From contig QIKP01000065.1 of the NCBI GenBank assembly GCA_003233055.1, positions 1-33,355 of the forward strand: a stretch of DNA of 33,355 bases, in the 5' to 3' direction. Positions 16,796 to 25,088 of the stretch are shown here, in pieces. Each line of letters opens with the position of its first letter. Position 1 is the stretch's first letter. A program made the position numbers and the translations under genes. Origin of the DNA: Planctomycetaceae bacterium. Lineage in GTDB: Bacteria > Planctomycetota > Planctomycetia > Pirellulales > Lacipirellulaceae. The notes below the pieces were generated by a model. The model searched no databases. It was given only the letters and a program-made list of their open reading frames with translations, and was not told where the DNA came from.

Positions 16796-17701
16796 ATGAT
16801 CCGCTCCTTATCCGCTCTCGTAATATCCCTGTGGGTGCTTGGCCCCCCTCTCCTTCGGGCGGAGCCAGTGGAGGTACGACCGGTTGCCTACCAAGGGCTT
16901 GAGGTGAAGCCGGTAACCGCGACGGTTCGATTCGAGAAGCGAGCGGCTCGGCAGGGCGATCGTGTCGATCAGTCGATGCGAGTGGCGCTCTCTCTTTCGT
17001 CGAGTACCCGGCAAGGCGAGCAGGCGACCAAATCGGCCGAGCGAAAGAGGGAACGCTATCAGCAGCGAACCCTCCTGGTGGACGAGGTAACCGAGGGCCA
17101 AGCCATGGCCGTTCGCGTTCGATTCCAGCAGAGCCAGCGCGCCATCGACGACGCCGAGCCCGAGGTCCATCCGATTGTTGGCAAGACCTACTCCTGCCGC
17201 AGAACGTCGGACGGACTTCTGCATGTCACTCGAGACGACGGAAGTTTACCAAACCCCGAGGAGTTTGCGATTGTTTCCGAAAGCATGGAATCGCTTGGCA
17301 AACCCAACCCACTGGCCGAATTCTTTGCAGGTCGGATTCTATCGGTGGGTGAAAAAGTGGAGCTACCGACCGAGGTGGGGGACACCCTCTTAGGATCGGG
17401 TGGCTACTTGGGGAAAGTCTCCCGATTCGAGCTAACGCTCCTGGAGGTCTCGCAGCGAAGGGAAGGGCGCGTTGCCCGGTTCTCGGTCGACATTGAATCG
17501 CAGGGCAAGGAGGGTGCGCAACTCCGGTTAGCCATCAGCGGGACCCTGGAGATCGACGCCGATACGTGCCGTACGCGGCAGGTCGATCTATCGGGCCCGC
17601 TTGCCATGGCCAAGACGACCGGGAGCTACAGTCAGGCAAGGATCACGCAAATTCGTGGCCAACTGAGTGTTGCGATGTCAGCGACGTATACCGAACGGTG
17701 A
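16796..17701 (+). CDS. Secreted or periplasmic protein of unknown function
   Basis: A 301-aa protein with a clear signal peptide (MIRSLSALVISLWVLGPPLLRA, cleavage likely after the Ala before EPVEV). The mature part is rich in alternating hydrophobic residues, as in beta-sheet proteins, with Arg/Gln-rich charged stretches, for example near residues 60-80. I recognise no enzyme motif. ATG 16796 was preferred because AAAAGGA ends six bases upstream; ATG 16790 is nearly as good. It lies divergent from scpB and convergent with the toroid-protein gene (53-base gap), so it looks like a single-gene unit. A lipid-binding or envelope role would only be a guess. Confidence 0.7.
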   Translation: MIRSLSALVISLWVLGPPLLRAEPVEVRPVAYQGLEVKPVTATVRFEKRAARQGDRVDQSMRVALSLSSSTRQGEQATKSAERKRERYQQRTLLVDEVTEGQAMAVRVRFQQSQRAIDDAEPEVHPIVGKTYSCRRTSDGLLHVTRDDGSLPNPEEFAIVSESMESLGKPNPLAEFFAGRILSVGEKVELPTEVGDTLLGSGGYLGKVSRFELTLLEVSQRREGRVARFSVDIESQGKEGAQLRLAISGTLEIDADTCRTRQVDLSGPLAMAKTTGSYSQARITQIRGQLSVAMSATYTER

Positions 17702-17753
17702 GGTGAAGGGAAACGTACGGTCCTCACGCCTCGTGCCGCCACGTTATCCTCGT

Positions 17754-19397
17754 CTACTCGGGGAATTCGTCTTCGGTAGCACCCGTTTTGTAGATGGGCA
17801 TGATGCGGTAGTAGATCTCTAGATTCATCGTTGCCAGGCAGGTCATGTAGAGGCGTCCCCCAGCTTCGGCATGGGGCCCATCGACGTACCAGCTACCTTT
17901 CTCATGCCCTTCCTTGTTTTGGCTAGAAACGAGGTAGTCGCGTAGTTTTTCATTCCACTGCCGCCACAGAGGCCCCTTGCCGTTGGTGTATTGGAAAAGG
18001 ACCTGCGATGCGTAGTAGTTGTAGTAAAAGTTGTTTTTAGAGGGTCCCAGCTTGGCAAGCTTCGTCGCCCCCGTGACGATTCCCTGATGCTCTTTTTTCC
18101 AGCCGAGATACATGCGGGAAAGGAGTCCGACGGCGCTTAGGCTCTTGTTGTAGTTTTTCTTTTTCTGGGGCGTGTAGGCATAGGCGTCGCCATGTTTGCC
18201 ATTGTGAGCCAGATCCAGAAAATTCGACGCCCCCGCGATGGTGCTGGCAGGGACTGGAAGCCCGGCGAGATGGCCGCTCTTGAGTGCCGCAACTTGCCAA
18301 CCAACGACCGACGTATCGCCTGGACTCTGAAAAGAATACCGCCATCCGCCATCGTTCGGATTCTGGGCCGAGGCAATGTAGGCGAGCGCCGCTTGGGCGG
18401 GGGCCTTCAACTTGCTGTCTTTGGTCATGCCATACGCTTCGCAGAGGGCAATCGCGGCGATTCCATGGCCATACATATTGCCGCCGTCGGCCCAAGAGCG
18501 GCCTACTCCCTTCTTCGGTACTTTGCCTAATCGCACCAGGGCGTTGAGCCCCCTACCGACGACGTTTTGGTATTCACCTTCATGTCCGGTTTGTCCGTAA
18601 CCGAGATACGGGAGTAGCGCAAGGGCCGTGGCCGAGCCGATCGAGTTATTAATTTTTCCCGGGTTCTTGCACCGGCCCTGGCATCGCCCGCCCCGGAAAT
18701 CGAGATGCCAAGTCCCATCCGGATTTTGGTGTTCGGCTAGCCAGTCGAGGGCCCTCACCACCGCTTCTTCGCTGTCGGAACTTCCCCCTCCCGAGGCGAC
18801 GAGCGCGGCGCGCGCCCCCTTGCCTCTACCCGATAGACCATGGCCATCGAATCCTTGGGTCGAGTCACTCATCGAGTCAGGCACCGCATCCAAGCCGAAA
18901 TCGGCAACTTCCATGTTCATCGCCGAAGCCATGTCCTCCTCAAACGGCGACTCGCTAACCTCCTCGGCAATGACGTCGGTTTCGGGCTGCAGCTCCGTCT
19001 CTTCCGGCTCGAGTTCCGGGGTATCAAAATCGACCTCGGGCACGTCGACCGGATCTTCGGAGACATCTTCCCCTTGTGCTCCCGCGATCAGTGTGTCGAA
19101 GACCTTTGGCGTGGGAAGGTAGAGGTAGGCAAGGATAATGATGATTGCCATGTGCAGGATAAGGCTCGTCGTCCAACTGGAGCTGCGGCCCACGATACCG
19201 GCCAGGATGCTTTTCTTTTTTCCCTGTCTTGGCTCTTTGTCCACCTCCGCTCGTTCACGACGCCCTTTTTCACCCTTCTTGGCGGATTCGTCCTTGGGTG
19301 GCGAGCTGGAGCGACGGGGCTCTTTCGCCTTAGCCGGAGCGTCGCCCGAGGAGGAGGGTTTATCGGAGGCGTCGCTTTTGGGAGATGATTGGGACAT
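17754..19397 (-). CDS. Membrane-anchored prenyltransferase/squalene-cyclase-fold repeat protein
   Basis: A 547-aa protein in four parts. Residues 1-65 are a highly charged, Ser/Lys-rich cytoplasmic tail. A single membrane helix is at about 76-95 (TTSLILHMAIIIILAYLYLP). A Glu/Pro/Asp-rich linker spans about 105-155. Residues 208-530 are an alpha/alpha-toroid domain with the QNPDGTW (224-230) and QNPNDGGW repeats typical of the squalene-cyclase/prenyltransferase clan. The toroid would sit outside the cytoplasm. The terpene-cyclase DXDD acid motif is not seen, so it is probably not a cyclase. RGGRCQGRC supplies two Cys at about 239 and 243 that could pair. Such fusions seem characteristic of Planctomycetes, but the function is unknown. 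The N-terminal anchor plus acidic/proline linker resembles TonB in layout only. Confidence 0.8.
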   Translation of the reverse strand: MSQSSPKSDASDKPSSSGDAPAKAKEPRRSSSPPKDESAKKGEKGRRERAEVDKEPRQGKKKSILAGIVGRSSSWTTSLILHMAIIIILAYLYLPTPKVFDTLIAGAQGEDVSEDPVDVPEVDFDTPELEPEETELQPETDVIAEEVSESPFEEDMASAMNMEVADFGLDAVPDSMSDSTQGFDGHGLSGRGKGARAALVASGGGSSDSEEAVVRALDWLAEHQNPDGTWHLDFRGGRCQGRCKNPGKINNSIGSATALALLPYLGYGQTGHEGEYQNVVGRGLNALVRLGKVPKKGVGRSWADGGNMYGHGIAAIALCEAYGMTKDSKLKAPAQAALAYIASAQNPNDGGWRYSFQSPGDTSVVGWQVAALKSGHLAGLPVPASTIAGASNFLDLAHNGKHGDAYAYTPQKKKNYNKSLSAVGLLSRMYLGWKKEHQGIVTGATKLAKLGPSKNNFYYNYYASQVLFQYTNGKGPLWRQWNEKLRDYLVSSQNKEGHEKGSWYVDGPHAEAGGRLYMTCLATMNLEIYYRIMPIYKTGATEDEFPE

Positions 19398-19784
19398 GAG
19401 TCGCTAGAACCAAGGAGGGGAACCAAGTCGAGCAGGAATCCTCACGTGCCCCGCAGAAGGAGACGACCAATCGCCACGGAAAACCTGCATGCCATAGCAC
19501 GATTCGGAATCAAGGCCCCACATTTCCACGATGCAAGGCCCTTGGGTTGCTCCGCCATTTATCGTACCAAAGCGGCCCTGCCATTGCCACACTTCGGGAA
19601 ATTCTGTCCTTCCGGCGGTTCGCATCGCGGGAGGGTTTGGCGATAAAGACCGGCCTGATCGGCGGGACCTGCAACGCCTGCCGGCCGTTAGAGTGGCGAT
19701 CGGGGCGGCTCCTTTGCCCAGCAGGCTCGGCGGTCTTATAATTGAGCCTCTGGCATATACTTTTTATTCCCGGAAGCACGAGCC
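19398..19784. other. Divergent region between the toroid protein and the NfeD operon
   Basis: About 390 bases between divergent genes. The right end holds the clear promoter described separately. The left part must contain the promoter of the minus-strand toroid gene, but I see no convincing -35/-10 pair there. Short open frames on both strands show no motif. Confidence 0.35.
19714..19742 (+). promoter_or_regulatory. Sigma70-type promoter of the NfeD/flotillin genes
   Basis: TTGCCC at 19714-19719 is followed after 17 bases by a perfect TATAAT at 19737-19742. The transcript would start near 19749, about 36 bases before ATG 19785. Spacing and the -10 box are ideal. Confidence 0.65.
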
Positions 19785-22067
19785 ATGTGGTCCCCAGTCG
19801 TCCTAGCGCCTTCTCCTTCGCAAATCGTACCGACCCGTTCTCGGTGGGGGACGTGGTGGTGGGCCAGTCTTGCCGCCACTCTGCTCCTCCCAGCTTTCAC
19901 CTTCGCTGGCGAGGGCGAGGAAACCGACCTTGTCGAGGCGGCCGCCAAGGACTCCGTCGACAGGCCCCCTCTTCGGGTCGGCCGGCTCCTGCGACTCCGG
20001 CTACCGATCACAGGAAATGCCGACTCCGCGTTCCGCAGCCTGGTCGATCGGACCAAGAAGACGTTGCTCGCCGAAGCGACCGGCGACGCTCGGCCGGTGA
20101 TCGTCATCGAGTTGGCACCGATTGCCGCAGGGGAGGGCTTCGGACAAGGTTCCGACTTCGCACGCGCCCTCTCGCTGGCCCGGTTTTTAACCAGTAACCA
20201 ATTGGCCGGCGTGAAAACGATCGCTTACCTTCCTCGCACCGTGAAGGGGCATGGAGTGTTGGTCGCACTCGCTTGCGAAGAAATCGCCATGGCCGCCACG
20301 GCAGAATTGGGCGAAGCAGGCATCGACGAAGACCCGACCAAGCCGATCGAACGGGCCGTGGTCGAGGGCTACCGGCAGATCGCCCGAGCCCGCCGCACCG
20401 CGCCCGAGGCGATTGCCTTGGGGATGCTCGATCGCGATCGGGACATTCTGGAAGTCGAAACAGAAGCGAGTATCGAGTTCGTCGATCGAGCCGATCTTGT
20501 AAAGATCGAAGAATCGCAAACCATCCTCCGGACAACCCCCCTTTTCCCCAAAGGGACGATGGGACTTCTCACGGCGCGCGAAGGGCGCATGTTTGGGGTG
20601 GTCAAATACGTGGCGGGGGACCGTGATGCGCTAGCGGGGCTGCTGCGGATCGATGCCGACGCGCTATCCGAGGAGGCAGCGCTGGTGGCCGACTGGCGGC
20701 CCATTTTTTACACCCTCGAAGGGCCCCTGACCGCGACGACCGCCAGTCGGGCGAAGCGGCTCCTCGATCACGCGATCACTCTCAACGGAGCGAATTGGAT
20801 CGGGCTCCGCATCACGAGCCGGGGTGGGAGCCCGGCGTACGCTCAGGATTTGGCCCTCTATGCCGCTTCGCTAGGGACGGAAGACTCCCGCAGCATCGCT
20901 TACGTTCCCGAACAGGCGGGCGGCGTCGCGGCACTCGTGGCACTCGCCTGCGACCAACTCATCATGCACCCAGGGGCCATCCTGGGAGGGGCAACCCTAG
21001 CTCCCCTCGAACCACCCCAGCTCGAATCGCTCTGCCTGACGATCGAGGAGTCGCTTGCCCCAGAGTCGCCGCATACGTGGTCCCTTCTCACGGCCCTGAT
21101 CGACCCGGAGATCGAGGTCTATCGCTACACCCATCGGCAGACCGGGGGCGAAAAACTCTTCTCGCCCGAGGAAGCCGCCACGCAGCCGGACGCTGCCGAC
21201 TGGCGACAGGGGGCCGAAATAACCCAACCAGGCGAAGTGCTGCGACTCGACAGCGACCAGGCGGTCGCACTCGGCATCGCATCGCATGTGGTCGACAACA
21301 TCGAAGAACTCAAACAAATCTACGGGTTGACGAACGATCCCGTCGAGATCAAGACCACCTGGTCCTTGGAGCTGGCCGAGGGACTCGCATCGCCCGGCGT
21401 GACGGTGCTGCTCCTGGTCATCGCATTTGCGGGTATTTATTTTGAGCTCCACACACCGGGACTCGGCATCGGCGGGTTCGTAGCGGCGGTGGCGCTGCTC
21501 TTGTTTTTCTGGAGCAAAGCCTTGCATGGAACGGTCGAATGGCTGGAGGTGCTTCTCTTTGTCGGCGGGGTGGTGGCGATCCTTATCGAGGTTTTTGTTT
21601 TGCCGGGCGTCGGTATCTTTGGACTGGGGGGAGCGATGATGGTTATCTCCTCCCTAGTACTCGCCGGACAGCGATCGCTTATCCCGCGCTCCTCCGAGGA
21701 GATGGCGGAGCTACAAACCTCGCTGACCGTGGTGGCGTCGGCTGGGCTGCTGATGATGGTCGTGGCGGTGGTCCTCCGCCGTTACCTGCCTCGCATTCCG
21801 ATCCTCAACCAATTGATACTTGCCGCCCCCCAAGCTGAGCAACTGGCCGAACAGGCCTACCGGGAAAGTCTGGCCGACTTCTCCCATTTGGTCGGGCTGC
21901 GCGGCACCACCACCACCCCGCTCATGCCTTCCGGTCGGGCCGAGATCGAGGGGGAACTGGTCGACGTGATCGGGGCAGGCGAAATGATCGAAAAGGGGAG
22001 ACCGATCGAGGTCGTCAGCGCTCGAGGAAGCCGTGTCGAAGTGCGAGCTCTCCGCCAAGAGACCTAG
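19785..22067 (+). CDS. NfeD1b-type membrane protein with two degenerate ClpP-like domains
   Basis: A 760-aa protein with a signal-anchor (about 22-42), a first ClpP/crotonase-like domain (about 62-245), a second (about 300-520), four or five membrane helices (about 537-666) and a C-terminal NfeD OB-fold (about 700-756). NfeD1b proteins normally have one ClpP-like protease domain and total about 430-450 aa, and are thought to act on or with flotillin/stomatin partners. Both domains keep the helix after the nucleophile (VALACEEIAMA at 160-170; VALACDQLIMHPGA at 385-398). Where PH1510-type proteases have the Ser of AASAG, the first reads VKGHG and the second AGGVA. Proteolysis is thus doubtful. 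It leads a plus-strand group with a short nfeD and floA. Confidence 0.88.
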   Translation: MWSPVVLAPSPSQIVPTRSRWGTWWWASLAATLLLPAFTFAGEGEETDLVEAAAKDSVDRPPLRVGRLLRLRLPITGNADSAFRSLVDRTKKTLLAEATGDARPVIVIELAPIAAGEGFGQGSDFARALSLARFLTSNQLAGVKTIAYLPRTVKGHGVLVALACEEIAMAATAELGEAGIDEDPTKPIERAVVEGYRQIARARRTAPEAIALGMLDRDRDILEVETEASIEFVDRADLVKIEESQTILRTTPLFPKGTMGLLTAREGRMFGVVKYVAGDRDALAGLLRIDADALSEEAALVADWRPIFYTLEGPLTATTASRAKRLLDHAITLNGANWIGLRITSRGGSPAYAQDLALYAASLGTEDSRSIAYVPEQAGGVAALVALACDQLIMHPGAILGGATLAPLEPPQLESLCLTIEESLAPESPHTWSLLTALIDPEIEVYRYTHRQTGGEKLFSPEEAATQPDAADWRQGAEITQPGEVLRLDSDQAVALGIASHVVDNIEELKQIYGLTNDPVEIKTTWSLELAEGLASPGVTVLLLVIAFAGIYFELHTPGLGIGGFVAAVALLLFFWSKALHGTVEWLEVLLFVGGVVAILIEVFVLPGVGIFGLGGAMMVISSLVLAGQRSLIPRSSEEMAELQTSLTVVASAGLLMMVVAVVLRRYLPRIPILNQLILAAPQAEQLAEQAYRESLADFSHLVGLRGTTTTPLMPSGRAEIEGELVDVIGAGEMIEKGRPIEVVSARGSRVEVRALRQET

Positions 22068-22127
22068 CCAATCGCTACCAATCGCCCTGGCTTATCGATA
22101 GGCGACCCCAAGTGGCCCGCGAAAAGC

Positions 22128-22133
22128 TATAAT
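22128..22133 (+). promoter_or_regulatory. Possible -10 box before the short nfeD gene
   Basis: A perfect TATAAT lies 71 bases before ATG 22205, but no good -35 is found 16-18 bases upstream (GACCCC-like at best). CCGAC at about 22140 and GTCGG at about 22157 can pair in the leader. It may be an internal promoter for the second half of the operon. Confidence 0.3.
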
Positions 22134-22204
22134 AACGTCCGACAAGCGACGTCTCGTCGGGAGTCTCTTCGACCAATGCCCTCCTTGAGAAAAAAGACGC
22201 CCTG

Positions 22205-22777
22205 ATGGAATCGATAGACCCCTTAGCCTGGCCCATCCTGCTGACCCTCGTCGGTTGTGCGCTGATGATCTTGGAGGCCCTGCTTCCCTCGGGCGGAGTC
22301 CTTAGCCTCTTGTCGGCCACTTCGTTCATCTCGGCAGTCTTGCTTGCTTTTCGCGCCGGAGGCGTTAGTACCGGCTTTACCTTCATTTCGGTGATACTCG
22401 TGGCAGCCCCGCTGTTGCTGGCGCTGGTCTTCAGGTATTTGCCCTACACACCAATAGGCAAAGCGATCTTGGGCCAAGGCCCTAGCGCGGAACAAGTCGC
22501 TCCCAACGACCCTCGCCGAGAGCTGGTCGGTCGTGTCGGCATCGCACGCAGCAAAATGCTTCCTGCTGGGGCGGTAGAAATCGATGGCCAGATGATCGAT
22601 GCCGTCGCCCGAGGTCCGTCGGTCGAGCCGGGGGAGCAGGTGCAGGTGGTCGAAGTCCGTGGCAATCGGGTGGTCGTCCGCCTTGCTCCCGACCTAGCCG
22701 CCAGCCGGACCGGCGAGACATTGGACCAGAGTCTCGAGGAACTAGGCATCGAGCCGCTCGAAGACCCCCTCACATAA
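22205..22777 (+). CDS. Short NfeD family membrane protein
   Basis: A 190-aa protein with three membrane helices in residues 8-82 (PLAWPILLTLVGCALMILEALLP, a second and a third segment before YRFLPYTP-like sequence) and a C-terminal OB-fold: ELVGRVGIARSKMLPAGAVEIDGQMIDAVARG...VQVVEVRGNRVVVRLAP. This is the NfeD core pattern, in which the soluble barrel faces the cytoplasm and is thought to bind flotillin-like proteins. It has no protease domain, unlike the preceding gene. Gaps are 137 bases upstream and 143 downstream, so the genes are clustered but not tightly packed. I assign only the family; substrate and partner follow from floA next door. Confidence 0.88.
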   Translation: MESIDPLAWPILLTLVGCALMILEALLPSGGVLSLLSATSFISAVLLAFRAGGVSTGFTFISVILVAAPLLLALVFRYLPYTPIGKAILGQGPSAEQVAPNDPRRELVGRVGIARSKMLPAGAVEIDGQMIDAVARGPSVEPGEQVQVVEVRGNRVVVRLAPDLAASRTGETLDQSLEELGIEPLEDPLT

Positions 22778-22854
22778 CCCCCCCTGGCGTGGCCACTCAG
22801 AGGCCTGGCACCGCCAAAGCTTGAACAACTGGCCCTCGCCGACTACAAAGAGCA

Positions 22855-22887
22855 GTGTCGTGGGCCGCGATGCTTGCAGCACGACAC
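22855..22887. repeat. Inverted repeat in the leader of floA
   Basis: GTGTCGTG at 22855-22862 and CACGACAC at 22880-22887 are perfect reverse complements with a 17-base loop. They lie 34-66 bases before the floA start, so an RNA hairpin in the leader or a protein-binding site is possible. Function unknown. Confidence 0.5.
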
Positions 22888-22920
22888 CCATGAGAATCCC
22901 TTTGCCTTACAGGAATTCCG

Positions 22921-23976
22921 ATGACCTTTTTCGCCTTTTCCCGGTTGCCTCTCGCCCTCAGCGGCACCAACTTAATCATCCTTCTTGTCTTCGCCCTGCT
23001 CGTGGGGCTGGTGATTCTCACCGTCTTTGCCCGCTACTTTCGGTTCTGGATCCAGTCGTACATGACCGGGGCGGGAATCGATTTGTTCGACCTGATCCGA
23101 ATGACCTTCCGCAGAGTCAATCCAGCCATCGTGGTTCGGAGCAAGATCATGGCCGTTCAGGCGGGACTGGGCGATGACGAAGGGCTCACCACCAGGGCCC
23201 TGGAGGCCCATTACATGGCAGGGGGCAACGTGCCGCTGGTCATCCGCTCGATGATCGCCGCGCGCAAAGCGAAAATCATTCAACTCGGCTTCAAACAAGC
23301 GACCGCCATCGACCTCGCAGGCCGAAACATTCTCGAAGCGGTGCAGACGAGTGTCTATCCCTTGGTCATCGATTGTCCCTCGAAAGAGAGCAAGCGGCCT
23401 TCGCTCGATGCGATCGCTCAAAATGGCGTGCAACTCAAAGTGAAAGCCCGGGTCACGGTCCGGGCGAATCTTGACCAGCTTATCGGAGGTGCGGCCGAGG
23501 AGACCATCGTCGCGCGCGTTGGCGAGGGAATCGTCAGCGCGATCGGCTCCGCCCCGACCCACGCCCACGTGCTCGAGAACCCTGACCGCATCTCCAAAGC
23601 GGTATTGTCCCGGCGCCTCGACTCGCAGACCGCTTTTGAGATCGTCTCGATCGACATCGCGGACATTGACGTGGGCGACAACATTGGTGCCCGACTGCAA
23701 GCCGACAAAGCCGAGGCCGACATGCGCGTCGCCCAAGCCAGAGCCGAGCGCCGCCGGGCAGCCGCGATCGCGACAGAACAGGAAAATATCGCGGCGACCG
23801 AAAAAAACCGCGCCATCGTCGTCGAAGCGCAGGCCGAAGTCCCCAAGGCAATAGCCGAGGCGTTTCGTTCCGGAAAGCTCGGCGTGCTTGATTACTACAA
23901 GCTGAAGAACGTCCAGGCGGACACCGAGATGCGAGAAACGATTGCCGATGTCGGAACCAAGCGGACCGCCAGCTGA
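22921..23976 (+). CDS. floA: Flotillin-like protein FloA
   Basis: Bacterial flotillin of the FloA/YqfA type, a membrane scaffold that forms mobile assemblies affecting membrane fluidity and the proteins in them. The sequence shows one N-terminal hydrophobic hairpin/helix (about 17-38), then the family-specific [38 protein letters not shown], an SPFH core with [79 protein letters not shown], and a coiled-coil Glu/Ala-rich C-terminal segment. Length 351 aa is slightly above B. subtilis FloA. AGGA at 22911-22914 supports ATG 22921. In Bacillus, floA (yqfA) follows the NfeD1b gene yqeZ, and the same pairing is kept here with an extra short nfeD between. Confidence 0.95.
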   Translation: MTFFAFSRLPLALSGTNLIILLVFALLVGLVILTVFARYFRFWIQSYMTGAGIDLFDLIRMTFRRVNPAIVVRSKIMAVQAGLGDDEGLTTRALEAHYMAGGNVPLVIRSMIAARKAKIIQLGFKQATAIDLAGRNILEAVQTSVYPLVIDCPSKESKRPSLDAIAQNGVQLKVKARVTVRANLDQLIGGAAEETIVARVGEGIVSAIGSAPTHAHVLENPDRISKAVLSRRLDSQTAFEIVSIDIADIDVGDNIGARLQADKAEADMRVAQARAERRRAAAIATEQENIAATEKNRAIVVEAQAEVPKAIAEAFRSGKLGVLDYYKLKNVQADTEMRETIADVGTKRTAS

Positions 23977-24009
23977 CTCCAACTTCCTTCCCCCTGACGC
24001 CGATCCATC

Positions 24010-24777
24010 GTGCCTCCTCTCCCACCCTTACCGCTCGCTGACCTGGAAACCCTCATCAAAGGGATCATCCTTTTTGTGATCTTGGGGTCGGGGATCGTAA
24101 GAATGTTTCGCGAGTCGAAAGAAGTCCAGCAGCAGGCTCAGCGCCCGCAGCCTCGCCCGCAGCCCGACTTGCTACAAGAGCCCGACTTGCTGCAAGAATT
24201 TGAGCAACGAGCCAGCGTGCCGCCACGTCCCAAAACGCGGGAGGAGACGCTCCGTCTGGACGTAGATGACTTCCTGAAGAGGGCGGGCCAAACCGACGAT
24301 CTGCCGCAACGAGATCTGCCGCAACGACAGGTGAAGCGGGCCAAGGAATTGAACGGGGGCGAGCTGGAATCGCGCCCCAGGCTTTCGAAGAAACCCAAGA
24401 GGCGTCCCAAAAAGTCGGCACCCTCAACCCTGGCGCAGCACCGCCCAGAACCGGAAATCGAGTTCGGGTCGTCGGTTTCCGAAGAGGTGACGAAGCATCT
24501 GGATCAGAGCATCTTGGTCAATCGGACAGCGCGTCTTGGCGAGGAAGTGGCCCGTTCCGACGACCGGGTCGAAGCTCGGCTCCACGCGACGTTCGACCAT
24601 GGCCTCGGCGCCATGGCCGCCAGGAGGAAGGCCCGGGAGGCAGCCGATGACCAGCAAAAGGCGGCGAAGGAGGAGAGTGCGGCCAAGGATCTCTTCGAAA
24701 TGCTCGCTAGCCCTCAAGGGATAAAACAAGCGATTGTGCTACACGAAATTTTTTCCCGTCGCGGCGATCGTCTCTAG
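24010..24777 (+). CDS. Membrane-anchored hypothetical protein downstream of floA
   Basis: A 255-aa protein with one N-terminal membrane helix (about 14-32, LIKGIILFVILGSGIVRMF) and a long, polar, Gln/Arg/Lys-rich cytoplasmic part predicted to be mostly disordered or coiled. The last residues, SPQGIKQAIVLHEIFSRRGD, look structured and may be the conserved docking part. Two in-frame micro-repeats are present: PDLLQE twice near residues 54-66 and LPQR repeats near 98-106. Start is GTG 24010, 33 bases after the floA stop, so it is probably in the same operon. I do not recognise a family. By analogy with yqfB behind floA in Bacillus it may work with flotillin, but no sequence similarity is claimed. 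Confidence 0.7.
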   Translation: MPPLPPLPLADLETLIKGIILFVILGSGIVRMFRESKEVQQQAQRPQPRPQPDLLQEPDLLQEFEQRASVPPRPKTREETLRLDVDDFLKRAGQTDDLPQRDLPQRQVKRAKELNGGELESRPRLSKKPKRRPKKSAPSTLAQHRPEPEIEFGSSVSEEVTKHLDQSILVNRTARLGEEVARSDDRVEARLHATFDHGLGAMAARRKAREAADDQQKAAKEESAAKDLFEMLASPQGIKQAIVLHEIFSRRGDRL

Positions 24778-24800
24778 CCACCGGCGTCTCTAGCCACTGG
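24769..24800. repeat. Tandem 16-bp duplication across a stop codon
   Basis: The 16 bases at 24769-24784 are repeated at once at 24785-24800 with one change (CGTCTCTAGCCAC followed by CGG or TGG). The first copy contains the TAG stop of the preceding gene, so the duplication added a second in-frame-like tail in the non-coding gap. A recent slippage event is likely. Confidence 0.75.
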
Positions 24801-25088
24801 CAAACCGGCCCCCGCCCCTCCGTTCTCCCTCCCCGGTCGGCATGATCCGGGCAATCGGCCCCCTGGGGCTGCTTTACTTCCCTACGCAGGCCTCTTAAAT
24901 TGACATGGCTTTTGGCGACTGACTATACTGCCAGATACCGGAAGTGAAGGCTTCGGGCCCCCTCGCCGATGGCGTCTAGGCCCCTTTCCCTCCGGGCCGT
25001 CGCTCCGCTCCCCTGTTTGTCCCTATCCATTCCTGTCCCTCGGCTGCGCCGCTCGCCCATGCGTCGGCGTGGAGGAAAAAAGTCTACG
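24778..25088. other. Gap with strong promoter before the coiled-coil membrane protein
   Basis: Some 310 bases containing a 16-bp tandem duplication at the left and a strong promoter in the middle. The frame of the next gene stays open from 24969, but that part is Pro/Arg-rich without motif and is probably leader. No other gene is seen. Confidence 0.4.
24900..24929 (+). promoter_or_regulatory. Strong sigma70-type promoter
   Basis: A perfect TTGACA at 24900-24905 and TATACT at 24924-24929 are 18 bases apart. The transcript should start near 24936, giving a leader of about 150 bases before ATG 25089. This separates the next two genes from the floA operon. It is the best -35/-10 match I found in the window. 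Confidence 0.7.

Noticed and set aside
22972..23982. Long open frame (336 codons) on the minus strand across floA
   Set aside because: It is antisense to a clear FloA gene, has His/Asp/Gly-rich composition without motifs, and arises from GC-rich codon bias on the opposite strand.
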